Below, one piece after another: positions 7,888 to 15,647 of a DNA stretch of 64,000 nucleotides. The stretch is from Agromyces sp. Soil535 (GTDB lineage: Bacteria; Actinomycetota; Actinomycetes; Actinomycetales; Microbacteriaceae): NCBI RefSeq assembly GCF_001428255.1, contig NZ_LMRW01000001.1, positions 644,542 to 708,541 of the forward strand, written 5' to 3'. Position numbers and translations under genes: made by a program. Every line of letters begins with the position of its first letter. The first letter of the stretch is position 1. The notes under the pieces were generated by a model. It was not told the DNA's origin and did not search any database. It worked only from the letters and a program-made list of their open reading frames with translations.

Positions 7888-8796
7888 CTACGCGCGGAGC
7901 GTTCGGTCGGATTGCAGCTCTTCGAGGAGGTCGCGGACGCGAGCCTCGATGTCGTCGCGGATGCGGCGGACCTCGCTGAGGGGCTTGCCCACCGGGTCGT
8001 CGAGTTCCCAATCGAGGTACCTGCGACCGGGGTAGACCGGGCAGGCGTCGCCACAACCCATGGTGATGACCACGTCAGCGGCGCGCACGACCTCGTCGGT
8101 CAAGGGCTTCGGGTACTCGCCCGCGACCGGGACGCCGATCTCGTCGAGGGCGGTGACGATCGAGCTGCGCAGCTGACCGGCGGGCTCCGACCCCGCGGTG
8201 CGGACGTGGACGCGACTGCCGGCGAGGTGCCGGAGGATCGCCGACGCCATCTGCGATCGGCCGGCGTTCTGCACGCAGACGAACAACACCTCGGGAACCG
8301 CGGATGCCGCGTGGGCGGCGTCGTGGGCGAGTGCGTCGAGCCGGTCGGCTGCGAAACGCGCGGCCATGGATGGCAGGTAGCGCTCGGCGCCGGGTCGTGC
8401 CGCGAGGAGGTCGTGGCTCTCGTGGACGTAGCGCTCGACCGTCTCCTTGCTGAAGATGCCGCGATAGCGGTCGCTCAGGTCGCGAGCCACCCGCTCGATG
8501 ACCGCGTCGTCCGATTCGGGGCGGTCCTGTCGGCCGAGCATCTCGCCGACGCGGTCCGCGTACTCGGGTGCGAGCGAGTACCAGGCCTTGCGTCCTTCGG
8601 GGGTCCGTTCCACCAGTCCCTCATCGAGCAGGGCCCTCATGTGGTGGCTCACCGTCGGCTGACGCAGTCCGAGCTCGGCGGCCATCCACCCGACCCGGAT
8701 CCGTCCGTCGGGGCTCTCGAGCATCCGCTGCAGGATTCTGGCGCGAGTCGGATCGGCGAGCACCCGGAGCCGGGCAGTCTCTCCTGCGACATCCAT
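7888..8796 (-). CDS. ArsR-ArsC fusion: winged-helix regulator joined to arsenate reductase
   Basis: This 302-residue protein joins three parts. Residues 1-85 are an ArsR winged helix (LRVLADPTRARILQ, recognition helix RQPTVSHHMRAL, wing EGRKAWYSL). Residues 95-165 are the same helical domain as in the 6727-7395 protein. Residues 168-302 are an ArsC phosphatase fold with P-loop CVQNAGRS (Cys174, Arg180) and MGCGDACPVYPGRRYLDW. No cysteine occurs before Cys174, so the regulator half cannot bind As(III) through the usual thiolates. The ATG lies inside a palindrome (8794-8811) and 7 bases after TAGACT, suggesting a leaderless, self-repressed transcript. Fusions of this type exist in actinobacteria, but what they sense is not clear to me. 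Confidence 0.87.
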   Translation of the reverse strand: MDVAGETARLRVLADPTRARILQRMLESPDGRIRVGWMAAELGLRQPTVSHHMRALLDEGLVERTPEGRKAWYSLAPEYADRVGEMLGRQDRPESDDAVIERVARDLSDRYRGIFSKETVERYVHESHDLLAARPGAERYLPSMAARFAADRLDALAHDAAHAASAVPEVLFVCVQNAGRSQMASAILRHLAGSRVHVRTAGSEPAGQLRSSIVTALDEIGVPVAGEYPKPLTDEVVRAADVVITMGCGDACPVYPGRRYLDWELDDPVGKPLSEVRRIRDDIEARVRDLLEELQSDRTLRA

Positions 8797-8811
8797 AGAC
8801 CGAAGTCTATG
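8794..8811 (-). promoter_or_regulatory. Operator and -10 at the start of the ArsR-ArsC gene
   Basis: CATAGAC (8794-8800) and GTCTATG (8805-8811) form an exact inverted repeat with a 4-base spacer. The minus-strand -10 candidate TAGACT (8804-8809) and the start codon (8794-8796) both lie in it. Binding there would block transcription of the fusion gene itself. Confidence 0.6.
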
Positions 8812-8835
8812 CGGCCTGGAGTCGCCCAGCGCCGT

Positions 8836-10176
8836 TCAGCAGCAACCGGATGCGCCGGTGTCGCTCGTGCCGCAGGAGCCATCGGCGGCAAGGCTCGTCG
8901 AGCACACCCCGGTGGCCGGGAGGACGAGTTCGACCTGGGTCGCGGCCGCGAGGTCGCCGGCCAGCCAGGCCGTGATCGACCGCACCTGCTCATAGCCGGT
9001 CGCGAGCAGGAACGTGGGGGCGCGACCGTAGCTCTTCATGCCGGCGAGGAAGAATCCGGGCTCGGGGTGCCGGAGCTCGGCGAACCCGTGCGGTTCCACG
9101 GTGCCGCAGGTGTGCACGTTCGGATCGATCAGCGGCGCGAGACGTCTCGGGGCCTCGACGATCTCGTCGAGTTCGAGGCGGATCTCGCGGAGCATGTCGA
9201 GGTTCGGGCGGAAGCCGGTGGCGTTGACGACGAGGTCGGTGTCGTGTTCGACGAGCTCGCCGTTGCGAGCTCCGAAGAGTCGCACGCCGCTGTCGGTGCG
9301 GCCCAGGCGGACGATCTCGAATCGGTCGACCACGGCGACGCGGCCCGACGCGACGAGCGCATCGACCCTACGGCCGATGGTCGCGCGCGCGACCAGTTCA
9401 TCGTCCTCGGACGTGGTGACGCGGACCGCGCTCGCGTTCCGGATGAGCCAGGTGATCCGGGTACCCGGTTCCTGCTCGGCCAGCTCGGCGAGGGCGAGGA
9501 GCGTGTTCGCGGCGGAGTGCCCGGCCCCGACGACCGTCGTGTGCGTTCCGGCGAAGGTCGCGCGATCCCGGCCGAGGACGTCGGGGAGGGCGTGGCTGAC
9601 GCGATCTGCGACGTCGGGGAGCCCGAGCGGTTCCAGGCCGCTCGACGCGAGGCTGTTCGGTCGATCGTAGGTTCCGGAGGCATCGATGACCGCGCGGGCG
9701 GTGAGCTCCTCGACGCCATCGTCGGTGCGAGCGCGCAGCAGGAACGGCGTCGACGAGCGGCGGGCCGTGCGGGTGCGGTCCATGCCCTGTCGGGTGACCG
9801 CGTCGATCACGACGCCCGTGCGGATCCGTGATGCGATCTGCTCGAGCCGCGCCAGCGGCTCGAGGTACCGCTCGACGAGCTCGGCTCCGGTCGGGAGTCG
9901 CTCAGGGGACGGCAGCTGCCATCCGGTCGCTTCGAGCAGTCGCCGCGAGGCGGGGTCGACGACGTGCCTCCACGGCGAGAACAGCCGCGTGTGGCCCCAC
10001 TGGCGGATGCTGCTCGCGACCTCGTCACCCGACTCGTACACCACGAAGTCGATTCCGCGTTCGACGAGGTTCGCCGCCGCGGCAAGTCCCACCGGACCGG
10101 CGCCGATGATCGCGACGGGCAGGGTGTCGAGGCTGCGCCGCTGCAGGCTCGGCACGGTGAGATCGATCAGCGTCAC
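8836..10176 (-). CDS. ArsO-like flavin-dependent monooxygenase of the arsenic cluster
   Basis: This 446-residue FAD/NAD(P)H protein has an FAD-binding GAGPVGLAAAA (from residue 25) and an internal second dinucleotide motif VVGAGHSAANTL, as in flavin monooxygenases. A conserved ATGF-type segment appears as VVNATGFRPNL. Such proteins sit in many ars operons and are called ArsO, with a poorly defined role. I choose GTG 10176, which has GGAGG 7 bases upstream. The longer frame to 10242 would read through the ArsR operator. The C-terminus is Cys-rich (CSTSLAADGSCG and SGCC), which could bind arsenite. It is divergent from arsR. Confidence 0.75.
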   Translation of the reverse strand: MTLIDLTVPSLQRRSLDTLPVAIIGAGPVGLAAAANLVERGIDFVVYESGDEVASSIRQWGHTRLFSPWRHVVDPASRRLLEATGWQLPSPERLPTGAELVERYLEPLARLEQIASRIRTGVVIDAVTRQGMDRTRTARRSSTPFLLRARTDDGVEELTARAVIDASGTYDRPNSLASSGLEPLGLPDVADRVSHALPDVLGRDRATFAGTHTTVVGAGHSAANTLLALAELAEQEPGTRITWLIRNASAVRVTTSEDDELVARATIGRRVDALVASGRVAVVDRFEIVRLGRTDSGVRLFGARNGELVEHDTDLVVNATGFRPNLDMLREIRLELDEIVEAPRRLAPLIDPNVHTCGTVEPHGFAELRHPEPGFFLAGMKSYGRAPTFLLATGYEQVRSITAWLAGDLAAATQVELVLPATGVCSTSLAADGSCGTSDTGASGCC

Positions 10177-10200
10177 GGGTGCGCCTCCAAGGCATCGATG

Positions 10201-10256
10201 AACTTCGATATTGAGTGTGGCGACTATATCGAAGTTTGTCAATATTGGGTTAGCAT
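10201..10256. promoter_or_regulatory. Operator/promoter between arsO-like and arsR genes
   Basis: AACTTCGATAT (10201-10211) and ATATCGAAGTT (10226-10236) are perfect 11-base inverted arms with a 14-base spacer. TAGCAT (10251-10256) ends 6 bases before the arsR ATG and would give a leaderless mRNA. On the minus strand a TTGACA (10237-10242) lies next to the right arm. The second ArsR is the likely ligand of this site, which differs from the ATAGAC-type sites of the fusion gene. Confidence 0.65.
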
Positions 10257-10262
10257 GGCCAC

Positions 10263-10634
10263 ATGAGCAGGACGCTGCTGCAGATCACGGACGTCACCGA
10301 CACCACCGACGCCGTCTGCTGCACACCGCTGACCCGCGAGACGATCGACGCCGATCGCGCCGTGGATCTGGCTCGAAAGCTCAAGGCGCTCGCGGATCCC
10401 ACGCGACTTCGACTCGTATCGATCGTCGCCGCCTCCGAGGGGGAGGAAGCGTGCGTGTGCGACCTGATCGAACCCGTCGGGCTCAGCCAGCCCACGGTGT
10501 CGCACCACTTGCGCATCCTGATGGAGGCGGGCTTCCTCAGCCGCAGCAAGCGCGGCACGTGGGCGTACTACAAGCTCGTGCCGGGCGCGCTCGGCCAGCT
10601 GTCGCAACTGCTCGACGTCACCGCGGCACGGTGA
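10263..10634 (+). CDS. arsR: ArsR family arsenite-responsive repressor
   Basis: This 123-residue winged-helix repressor has KLKALADPTRLRLV (40-53) and the recognition helix SQPTVSHHLRIL. Cysteines are Cys19-Cys20 near the N-terminus and Cys64/Cys66 in EACVCDL. A vicinal N-terminal pair plus a distal Cys resembles the As(III)-binding arrangement known for Corynebacterium ArsR, rather than the CVCD-only site of the E. coli protein. The gene is divergent from the arsO-like gene, has a large palindrome upstream, and overlaps the MFS gene by 4 bases (GTGA). It should repress both directions until arsenite binds. Confidence 0.88.
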   Translation: MSRTLLQITDVTDTTDAVCCTPLTRETIDADRAVDLARKLKALADPTRLRLVSIVAASEGEEACVCDLIEPVGLSQPTVSHHLRILMEAGFLSRSKRGTWAYYKLVPGALGQLSQLLDVTAAR

Positions 10635-11812
10635 CTGCGCCGCTGACGCGCGCCGAGGGCCGTCTCGGCATCCGTCTGGCCGCACTCTCGCTCGGCCAAG
10701 TCGTCAGCTGGGGCATCCTCTACTACGCGTTGATCGTGGCCGCGCCGGCCATCTCCGCAGAGACCGGGTGGTCGATCGCAGAGGTCACGCTCGCCTTCTC
10801 GCTCGGCCTGATCGTCTCGGCCGCATGCGGCATCCTCGTGGGCCGCTGGCTCGACCACCGCGGCCCACGCCTCGTCATGACCCTCGGCGCGCTCACCGGC
10901 ACGCTCGGACTCCTCGTCGTCAGCGTGGCGCCGAACCTCCTCGTCTTCGCCCTCGGCTGGGTGATCTGCGGCGCGGCCCAGTCCGCCGTCCTCTACCAGG
11001 CGGCCTTCACCGTCATCGCACGGCGGCACGGGGAACGCCGCCGCAGCGCGATGACCGTCCTCACCCTCGCCGGAGGGCTCGCTTCGACGGTGTTCGCGCC
11101 GATCGTCGCGGGCCTGCTCCAGGTCATGGACTGGCGGGCCGCGTTCGTCACCCTCGCCGCCATCTTCCTCACCGCGACGCTGCCCCTGCACTGGTGCTTC
11201 CTCGAGCGCAGCTGGGCACCGCGCCCGCCGCCGGCGCACGACGAGCAGGTCCACACGGTGAGCTCCGTCATCCGCACACGCCGATTCTGGATGCTCGAGG
11301 GCTCGATGATCGCGCTGACGGCGGCACTGCTCAGCGTCACCCTCTCGGTCATCCCCCTGTACATGGAGAAGGGCTTCACCTACGAACTCGCCGCCTGGGC
11401 GCTCGGGCTCCTCGGCGCCGGACAGGTCATCGGCCGATTGCTGTACGTCGTCGTCCCGCACGGGGGAGCGCCGTGGAAGCCGCTGGCCGTCACGTCGAGC
11501 CTGGCAGTGCTGCTGCTCGGCCTCATGGCCGTCGTGCCCGGCCCGCCATGGCTGCTGATCCTCGTCGGCGTGGGGGCCGGCGCCGTGCGCGGAGCCCAGA
11601 CCCTGGTGCAGGGCTCCGCCGTGGCCGACCGGTGGGGCACCCGGAACTACGGCTCGATCAACGGCGTCTTCGCCGCACCCATCACGGTGGTCGGCGCGCT
11701 CGGTCCTGCACTCGGCCCGGTGCTCGCCGGCGTTGCAGGCGGGTACGGCGCGATGGCGCTGGTGATGGCGGGTGTCGCGGTGCTCGCGCTGATCGGAGCC
11801 TCCTTCTCCTGA
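10631..11812 (+). CDS. MFS transporter of the arsenic cluster
   Basis: This is a 393-residue major facilitator protein with 12 predicted membrane helices and no obvious extra domain. It starts at GTG 10631, overlapping the arsR stop, so it is translationally coupled to the repressor. The helix 2-3 loop reads GRWLDHRGPRLV, a version of MFS motif A. The genomic position suggests export of an arsenic species, perhaps an organic or ArsO-modified form. It is not of the Acr3 or ArsB families, and no Acr3/ArsB gene lies in the window. Substrate is inferred only from context. Confidence 0.8.
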   Translation: MTAPLTRAEGRLGIRLAALSLGQVVSWGILYYALIVAAPAISAETGWSIAEVTLAFSLGLIVSAACGILVGRWLDHRGPRLVMTLGALTGTLGLLVVSVAPNLLVFALGWVICGAAQSAVLYQAAFTVIARRHGERRRSAMTVLTLAGGLASTVFAPIVAGLLQVMDWRAAFVTLAAIFLTATLPLHWCFLERSWAPRPPPAHDEQVHTVSSVIRTRRFWMLEGSMIALTAALLSVTLSVIPLYMEKGFTYELAAWALGLLGAGQVIGRLLYVVVPHGGAPWKPLAVTSSLAVLLLGLMAVVPGPPWLLILVGVGAGAVRGAQTLVQGSAVADRWGTRNYGSINGVFAAPITVVGALGPALGPVLAGVAGGYGAMALVMAGVAVLALIGASFS

Positions 11813-11873
11813 TCGTCGCTGCTCACGCGCCAACCATTCCGCCCCGACGCTTCACACGAGCGCAGCACACCGC

Positions 11874-12516
11874 GTGATCGGCGAGCTGCTCGGCAGCGCC
11901 CTCCTCGGCGGTCGTCGTCGGCTCCGGCATTGCCGCACAGCGGCTCTCACCGACCGACACCGGCCTGCAGCTCCTCGCGAACGCGCTCGCCACGGCACTC
12001 GGGCTGACCGTGCTCATCCTGGTCCTCGCTCCCGTCTCCGGGGCTCACTTCAACCCGGTCGTCTCCGTCGTGGATGCGGCATTCGGCCACCGGCCGTGGT
12101 CGGAGGTCGCTCGTTACCTCCCAGCGCAGGTGATCGGATGCATCGCCGGAGCGATGCTCGCCAACGTCATGTTCGACGCGCCGGCCGTCGAGTGGAGCAC
12201 CACCGATCGGATGAGCGGACCGCACTTCCTCGCCGAGGTCATCGCCACGGCAGGCCTCATCCTCGTCGTCTTCAGCCTCGCCCGAACGAACCGATCGGCT
12301 CTCGCTGCGCCTGCCGTCGGCGCGTACATCGGGGCCGCCTGCTTCTTCACCAGCTCGACGAGCTTCGCGAACCCCGCCATCACGATCGGCAGGATGTTCA
12401 CCGACACGTTCGCCGGGATCGCACCGAGTTCCTCCCTCGGATACATCGCCGCCCAGGTGCTGGGTGCGGCGATCGGGCTGGCCCTCATCCGCTCCCTCTT
12501 TCCGGTCGCGCGCTGA
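11874..12516 (+). pseudogene. Aquaporin (AqpS-like) gene with an apparent frameshift
   Basis: The MIP channel reads well in one frame from about 11905 to 12516, with both half-helix motifs (GAHFNPVVS and SFANPAITIGR) and a TDTFAGI segment as in arsenite channels of ars operons. The first helix lies in a different frame: VIGELLGSALL from GTG 11874, then AVVVGSGIAAQ in the other frame. The switch falls near 11900-11910 and would be explained by loss of two bases. A shortened 168-residue product could start at GTG 12010 but would lack the first membrane helix. Either a recent pseudogene or a sequencing error. Confidence 0.7.
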
Positions 12517-12546
12517 AGACCTGAGTCACCGTACGAGTTCCGCGGC

Positions 12547-12852
12547 TTACTGGTGCGGTATGTCGGGTTCGAGCAGCCCAGGGTTGACGAGCAGCTCGGA
12601 CACGATCATCGGAGCTGTGGCGTTCAGGCGCCTCAGCAGCGATTGCTGCACTCGTGCGCGGTCGGCGGCGGAGAGCTCCTTCTGTGCGCGGAGATGTGGA
12701 TGGCAGGCCAGCACGGTGGCAAGGTGCTGGATCGCGCCGTACACATCAGCCGGCTGAAGGCCGAGCCGGCGGAAATGCTCGATCGTGCGTTCAGGTATGG
12801 GCAGGTGCCTCTGGGCGTTGGCGATGACAGCGATGTCATGGTCCGAGATCAT
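12547..12852 (-). CDS. Hypothetical protein, about 101 residues
   Basis: I do not recognise this family. From ATG 12852 the product is a mostly helical soluble protein: ISDHDIAVIANAQRHLP at the start, then RRLGLQPADVYGAIQHLA, a Cys-His pair (LACHPHLRAQ) and an Ala/Leu-rich C-terminal half. A longer frame to 13038 would include the operator and is unlikely. A 31-codon open frame with a strong ribosome site overlaps the start by ATGA, so translation may be coupled. A promoter with a 14-bp palindrome lies 140 bases upstream. It is convergent with the aquaporin gene. Confidence 0.5.
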   Translation of the reverse strand: MISDHDIAVIANAQRHLPIPERTIEHFRRLGLQPADVYGAIQHLATVLACHPHLRAQKELSAADRARVQQSLLRRLNATAPMIVSELLVNPGLLEPDIPHQ

Positions 12853-12944
12853 GACGCGGAGCGCCCTTCTCTGATCTGGGCGCTGCTGGGAGTGACGTCG
12901 CGTCGGTGCCTTCCAAAGGCGCGGCGCGGTGGCCGGTGGTGCAT
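12849..12944 (-). CDS. Possible 31-residue leader ORF
   Basis: ATG 12944 follows GAGGAG by 10 bases. The frame encodes a basic 31-residue peptide (MHHRPPRRAFGRH...) and ends in TGA overlapping the ATG of the hypothetical gene. It fills the otherwise long leader between the promoter at 13010-13038 and that gene. It could be a coupling ORF or simply chance in high-GC DNA. Confidence 0.3.
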   Translation of the reverse strand: MHHRPPRRAFGRHRRDVTPSSAQIREGRSAS

Positions 12945-12989
12945 GGGCGGGGTTCTCCTCGGTGTTGCTCGGTCCCCCTACCGATGATC

Positions 12990-13038
12990 TGACAACGTTG
13001 TCATAGATACTTTTACGACAGGTTCTCGGCGCGGTCAA
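12990..13038 (-). promoter_or_regulatory. Promoter with a 14-bp palindromic operator
   Basis: Minus-strand TTGACC (13033-13038) and TAAAAG (13010-13015) are 17 bases apart. The perfect palindrome TGACAACGTTGTCA (12990-13003) covers the predicted start point. Its shape, with a central ACGT, suits a LacI or TetR family repressor. No LacI gene lies nearby. The closest regulator is the TetR at 13090, whose own likely site (13896-13912) shares TGTCAAC-type half-sites. Confidence 0.55.
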
Positions 13039-13089
13039 GTCGGCTGTGCCAGACGTCCCGCAATTCGTGGACGCGCTCTCACCCAGGCG

Positions 13090-13782
13090 TCAGCGGGATG
13101 CCGAGGCGGTGCGCTCCGCCGACTCGATGACCGATTCGACGCCGAGCATGAACAGGTACCGGTCGTCGAGGGCGCGCAGCCTGAGGCGGAGTGCGGCGAT
13201 GAGCGGATGCTGCGCCGGGTCCACCAGCAGCGGGCTCTCGATCCACGGACTGGCGCCCGACGCCTCCGTGCCGCGCTCGTTGCGACTGTGCGCGATGGCC
13301 GCCGCGTTCGCCAGTACGTGGGACGCCATGAGCGCGTAGTGGTGCGCGAGGTCGTCGCCCTCGAGTCCGGCGCGCGAGAACGCGTCGAGCATGAACTCGA
13401 TGACGTCGAGCTCACGCGGCCCGCCCGTGGTGAGCACGACCGCCTCGACGCCGATCGCGGGGTACGTCTCGAACAGGTCGAGCGTGGCGACCGCCAGCTG
13501 GGTGAGCCCGGCCTTCCAGTCGTCGGGCGACGCGTCGACCCGGTCCAGGCTCATGCCGATCACCTCGTCGAGCAGGGAGCGCATGAGCTCGTCCTTGCCG
13601 CGGAAGTGACGGTAGATCGCCGTCGGGTCGGCGCCGAGCTCGGCGCCGAGGTCCCGTACCGAGACGGACGCGACGCCCGGCTGTGCGGCGAGCTTCAGCC
13701 CGGCGGCCACGATCGTGTCGTGGTCGAGCCTCGTCTTGGCGCCGCCGCGGCGGGCGGATGCGGATCGCGTTGCAGTCGTCAT
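13090..13782 (-). CDS. TetR family transcriptional regulator
   Basis: This 230-residue regulator has an N-terminal TetR helix-turn-helix: LDHDTIVAAGLKLA, VSVRDLGAELGADPTAIYRHF and KDELMRSLLDEV (residues 20-70). A C-terminal ligand domain with the TetR_C-like run of helices follows. It starts at ATG 13782. It is divergent from the amidohydrolase/ABC importer operon, and a palindrome overlapping both -35 boxes lies between them. It most likely represses that operon and itself, and the inducer would be the imported compound. A longer open frame in the same phase to 15762 is a shadow of the amidohydrolase. Confidence 0.85.
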   Translation of the reverse strand: MTTATRSASARRGGAKTRLDHDTIVAAGLKLAAQPGVASVSVRDLGAELGADPTAIYRHFRGKDELMRSLLDEVIGMSLDRVDASPDDWKAGLTQLAVATLDLFETYPAIGVEAVVLTTGGPRELDVIEFMLDAFSRAGLEGDDLAHHYALMASHVLANAAAIAHSRNERGTEASGASPWIESPLLVDPAQHPLIAALRLRLRALDDRYLFMLGVESVIESAERTASASR

Positions 13783-13870
13783 CGGTGTCGCTTCCGATCG
13801 TGTCAGGGCCCATGCTGCCACGCCCGCAACCCCCTCTGGCATGCGCCTGTCGCGGGCGTGGCGCTCTCCC

Positions 13871-13935
13871 AGCATAACGAATTGGGAAACGGTGTTGTCA
13901 ACACTGTTGACATCGCTGTTGAGTCGAACTACAGT
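13871..13935. promoter_or_regulatory. Divergent promoters with a TetR-type operator
   Basis: TGTCAACA-C-TGTTGACA (13896-13912) is a 17-bp palindrome with 8-bp arms. It contains the plus-strand -35 TTGACA (13907-13912), which is 17 bases from TACAGT (13930-13935), and the minus-strand -35 TTGACA (13896-13901) for the tetR gene, with TATGCT (13871-13876) as its -10. One bound TetR dimer would block both promoters. Confidence 0.7.
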
Positions 13936-13974
13936 CGCCTCGTCCGACCCGTTCAAAGAGGAAGCGAGGGCGAC

Positions 13975-15633
13975 GTGCCCGCAGACCTGCTCTTCACCGG
14001 TGGCGCCGTGTTCACCGGCTCCGGCCATCCGCTCTCCGGCCATGCCGTCGCCGTCACCGGCGGACGCATCACGGCGGTCGTGCCCGAGGCCGAGGCGGCA
14101 GCGCATATCGACGAGCGCACCCGCGTCGTGCAGCTCTATGGCGCACTGCTCAGCCCCGGCTTCCAGGACGCGCACGTGCACCCGGTGGGTGCCGGCGTCG
14201 AGCTCCTCCAGTGCAACCTCACGGAGGCCACGGATGCCTCCGACACGGTCGCCAGGGTCCGCGCATACGCCGAGGCGAACCCCGACGAGCCCTGGATCCT
14301 CGGCGGCGGCTGGTCGATGGACCACTACCCGGGCGGCGCGCCGCTGCGCGGACTGCTCGACGCGGCGGTGCCGGATCGCCCGGTGCTCCTGCTCAGCCGC
14401 GACCACCACAGCGCCTGGGCGAACACCGCCGCGATCCGGCTCGCCGGGATCGACGCGTCGACGCCCGACCCCGTCGACGGGCGCATCGAGCGCGAGGCCG
14501 ACGGCACCCCCGCCGGAACGTTCCACGAGGGTGCGAGCGACCTGTTCAGCGCCGTGCGGCCGGCCGTCGACGCCGACCTCGCCTACGCGGGCCTGCTGCG
14601 CGCACAGCGCGAGCTGCTCGCGCTCGGGATCACGGGCTGGCAGGACGCGATGGTCGGCAGCGCGGTCGCCGGGATCCCCGACCCACTGCAGGCGTACCGC
14701 CGGGCACTCGACGAGGGCGAGCTCGTGGTGCACGTGGTCGGCGCCCAGTGGTGGGAACGCGGCCGCGGCATCGAGCAGGTCGACGAGATGACCGCACGAC
14801 GCGACACGATCGCGGAGCTCGGTCGCGAGGATCGGCTGTCGCTCGGCACGACGAAGATCATGGTCGACGGCGTCGCCGAGAACCAGACCGCCGCCATGCT
14901 CACCCCGTACCGCGACGTCCACGGCCACGACACGCACAACCACGGGCTCTCGTTCGTCGACCCGACGCTCCTGCGGGACTACGTGACCGCCCTCGACGCC
15001 GCCGGCTTCCAGGTGCACTTCCACGCCCTGGGCGACCGGGCCGTGCGCGAGGCACTCGACGCCCTCGACGTCGCCCGGGCAGCGAACGGCGCGACCGACG
15101 GTCGGCATCACCTGGCCCACCTGCAGGTCGTCGAGGAGGCCGAGACGGCGCGCTTCGCCGGGCTCGGCGCCGTCGCCAACATCCAGGCTCTCTGGGCATG
15201 CCACGAGGACCAGATCGACGAGCTGACCCTGCCGTTCCTGCAGGACGGCGCGGAGGCACGGCAATACCCGTTCGGCGACCTCGTGCGGCACGGCGCCCGG
15301 CTCGCCGCCGGCAGCGACTGGCCCGTCTCGAGCGCCGACCCCATGGATGCGATCCACATCGCCGTGAACCGCGTCGCGCCCGGCGTCGACGCGGATCCCC
15401 TGGGCGGTGCGCACCAGCGCATCGACCTCGTCACCGCCATGGCGGCCTACACGTCGGGCACCGCCTACGTGAACCACCGCGACCACGACACCGGGCACGT
15501 GCGCGAGGGGTACCTCGCGAACCTCGTCGTGCTCGACCCCGACCCGTTCTCGGTGCCCGCCGAGGAGATCCACCGCTCGACGGTGGTCTCCACGTGGGTC
15601 GAGGGCGAGCTCGTCCACCCCCGTAACGACTGA
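13975..15633 (+). CDS. Amidohydrolase family 3 protein
   Basis: This 552-residue metal-dependent hydrolase is of the Amidohydro_3 type (N-acyl or exoenzyme-regulatory AepA-like group). Metal ligands are His67 and His69 in FQDAHVHPVG, VHFHALGDRAV, and HHLAHLQVV; AGSDWPVSSADP carries the late Asp. Start is GTG 13975 after GAGGAAGCGAGGG. No signal peptide is seen, so it is cytoplasmic. It is the first gene after the TetR-controlled promoter and is followed 14 bases later by the importer's binding protein, so it likely hydrolyses the imported substrate, possibly an amide or N-substituted compound. The substrate is not predictable. Confidence 0.82.
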   Translation: MPADLLFTGGAVFTGSGHPLSGHAVAVTGGRITAVVPEAEAAAHIDERTRVVQLYGALLSPGFQDAHVHPVGAGVELLQCNLTEATDASDTVARVRAYAEANPDEPWILGGGWSMDHYPGGAPLRGLLDAAVPDRPVLLLSRDHHSAWANTAAIRLAGIDASTPDPVDGRIEREADGTPAGTFHEGASDLFSAVRPAVDADLAYAGLLRAQRELLALGITGWQDAMVGSAVAGIPDPLQAYRRALDEGELVVHVVGAQWWERGRGIEQVDEMTARRDTIAELGREDRLSLGTTKIMVDGVAENQTAAMLTPYRDVHGHDTHNHGLSFVDPTLLRDYVTALDAAGFQVHFHALGDRAVREALDALDVARAANGATDGRHHLAHLQVVEEAETARFAGLGAVANIQALWACHEDQIDELTLPFLQDGAEARQYPFGDLVRHGARLAAGSDWPVSSADPMDAIHIAVNRVAPGVDADPLGGAHQRIDLVTAMAAYTSGTAYVNHRDHDTGHVREGYLANLVVLDPDPFSVPAEEIHRSTVVSTWVEGELVHPRND

Positions 15634-15647
15634 CCAGAGGAGCCACC

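Noticed and set aside
7411..9831. Very long plus-strand frame (766 codons from 7531) over the arsenic genes
   Set aside because: Composition is Arg/Gly/Asp-rich without motifs, and the opposite strand holds several well-recognised genes over the same span.
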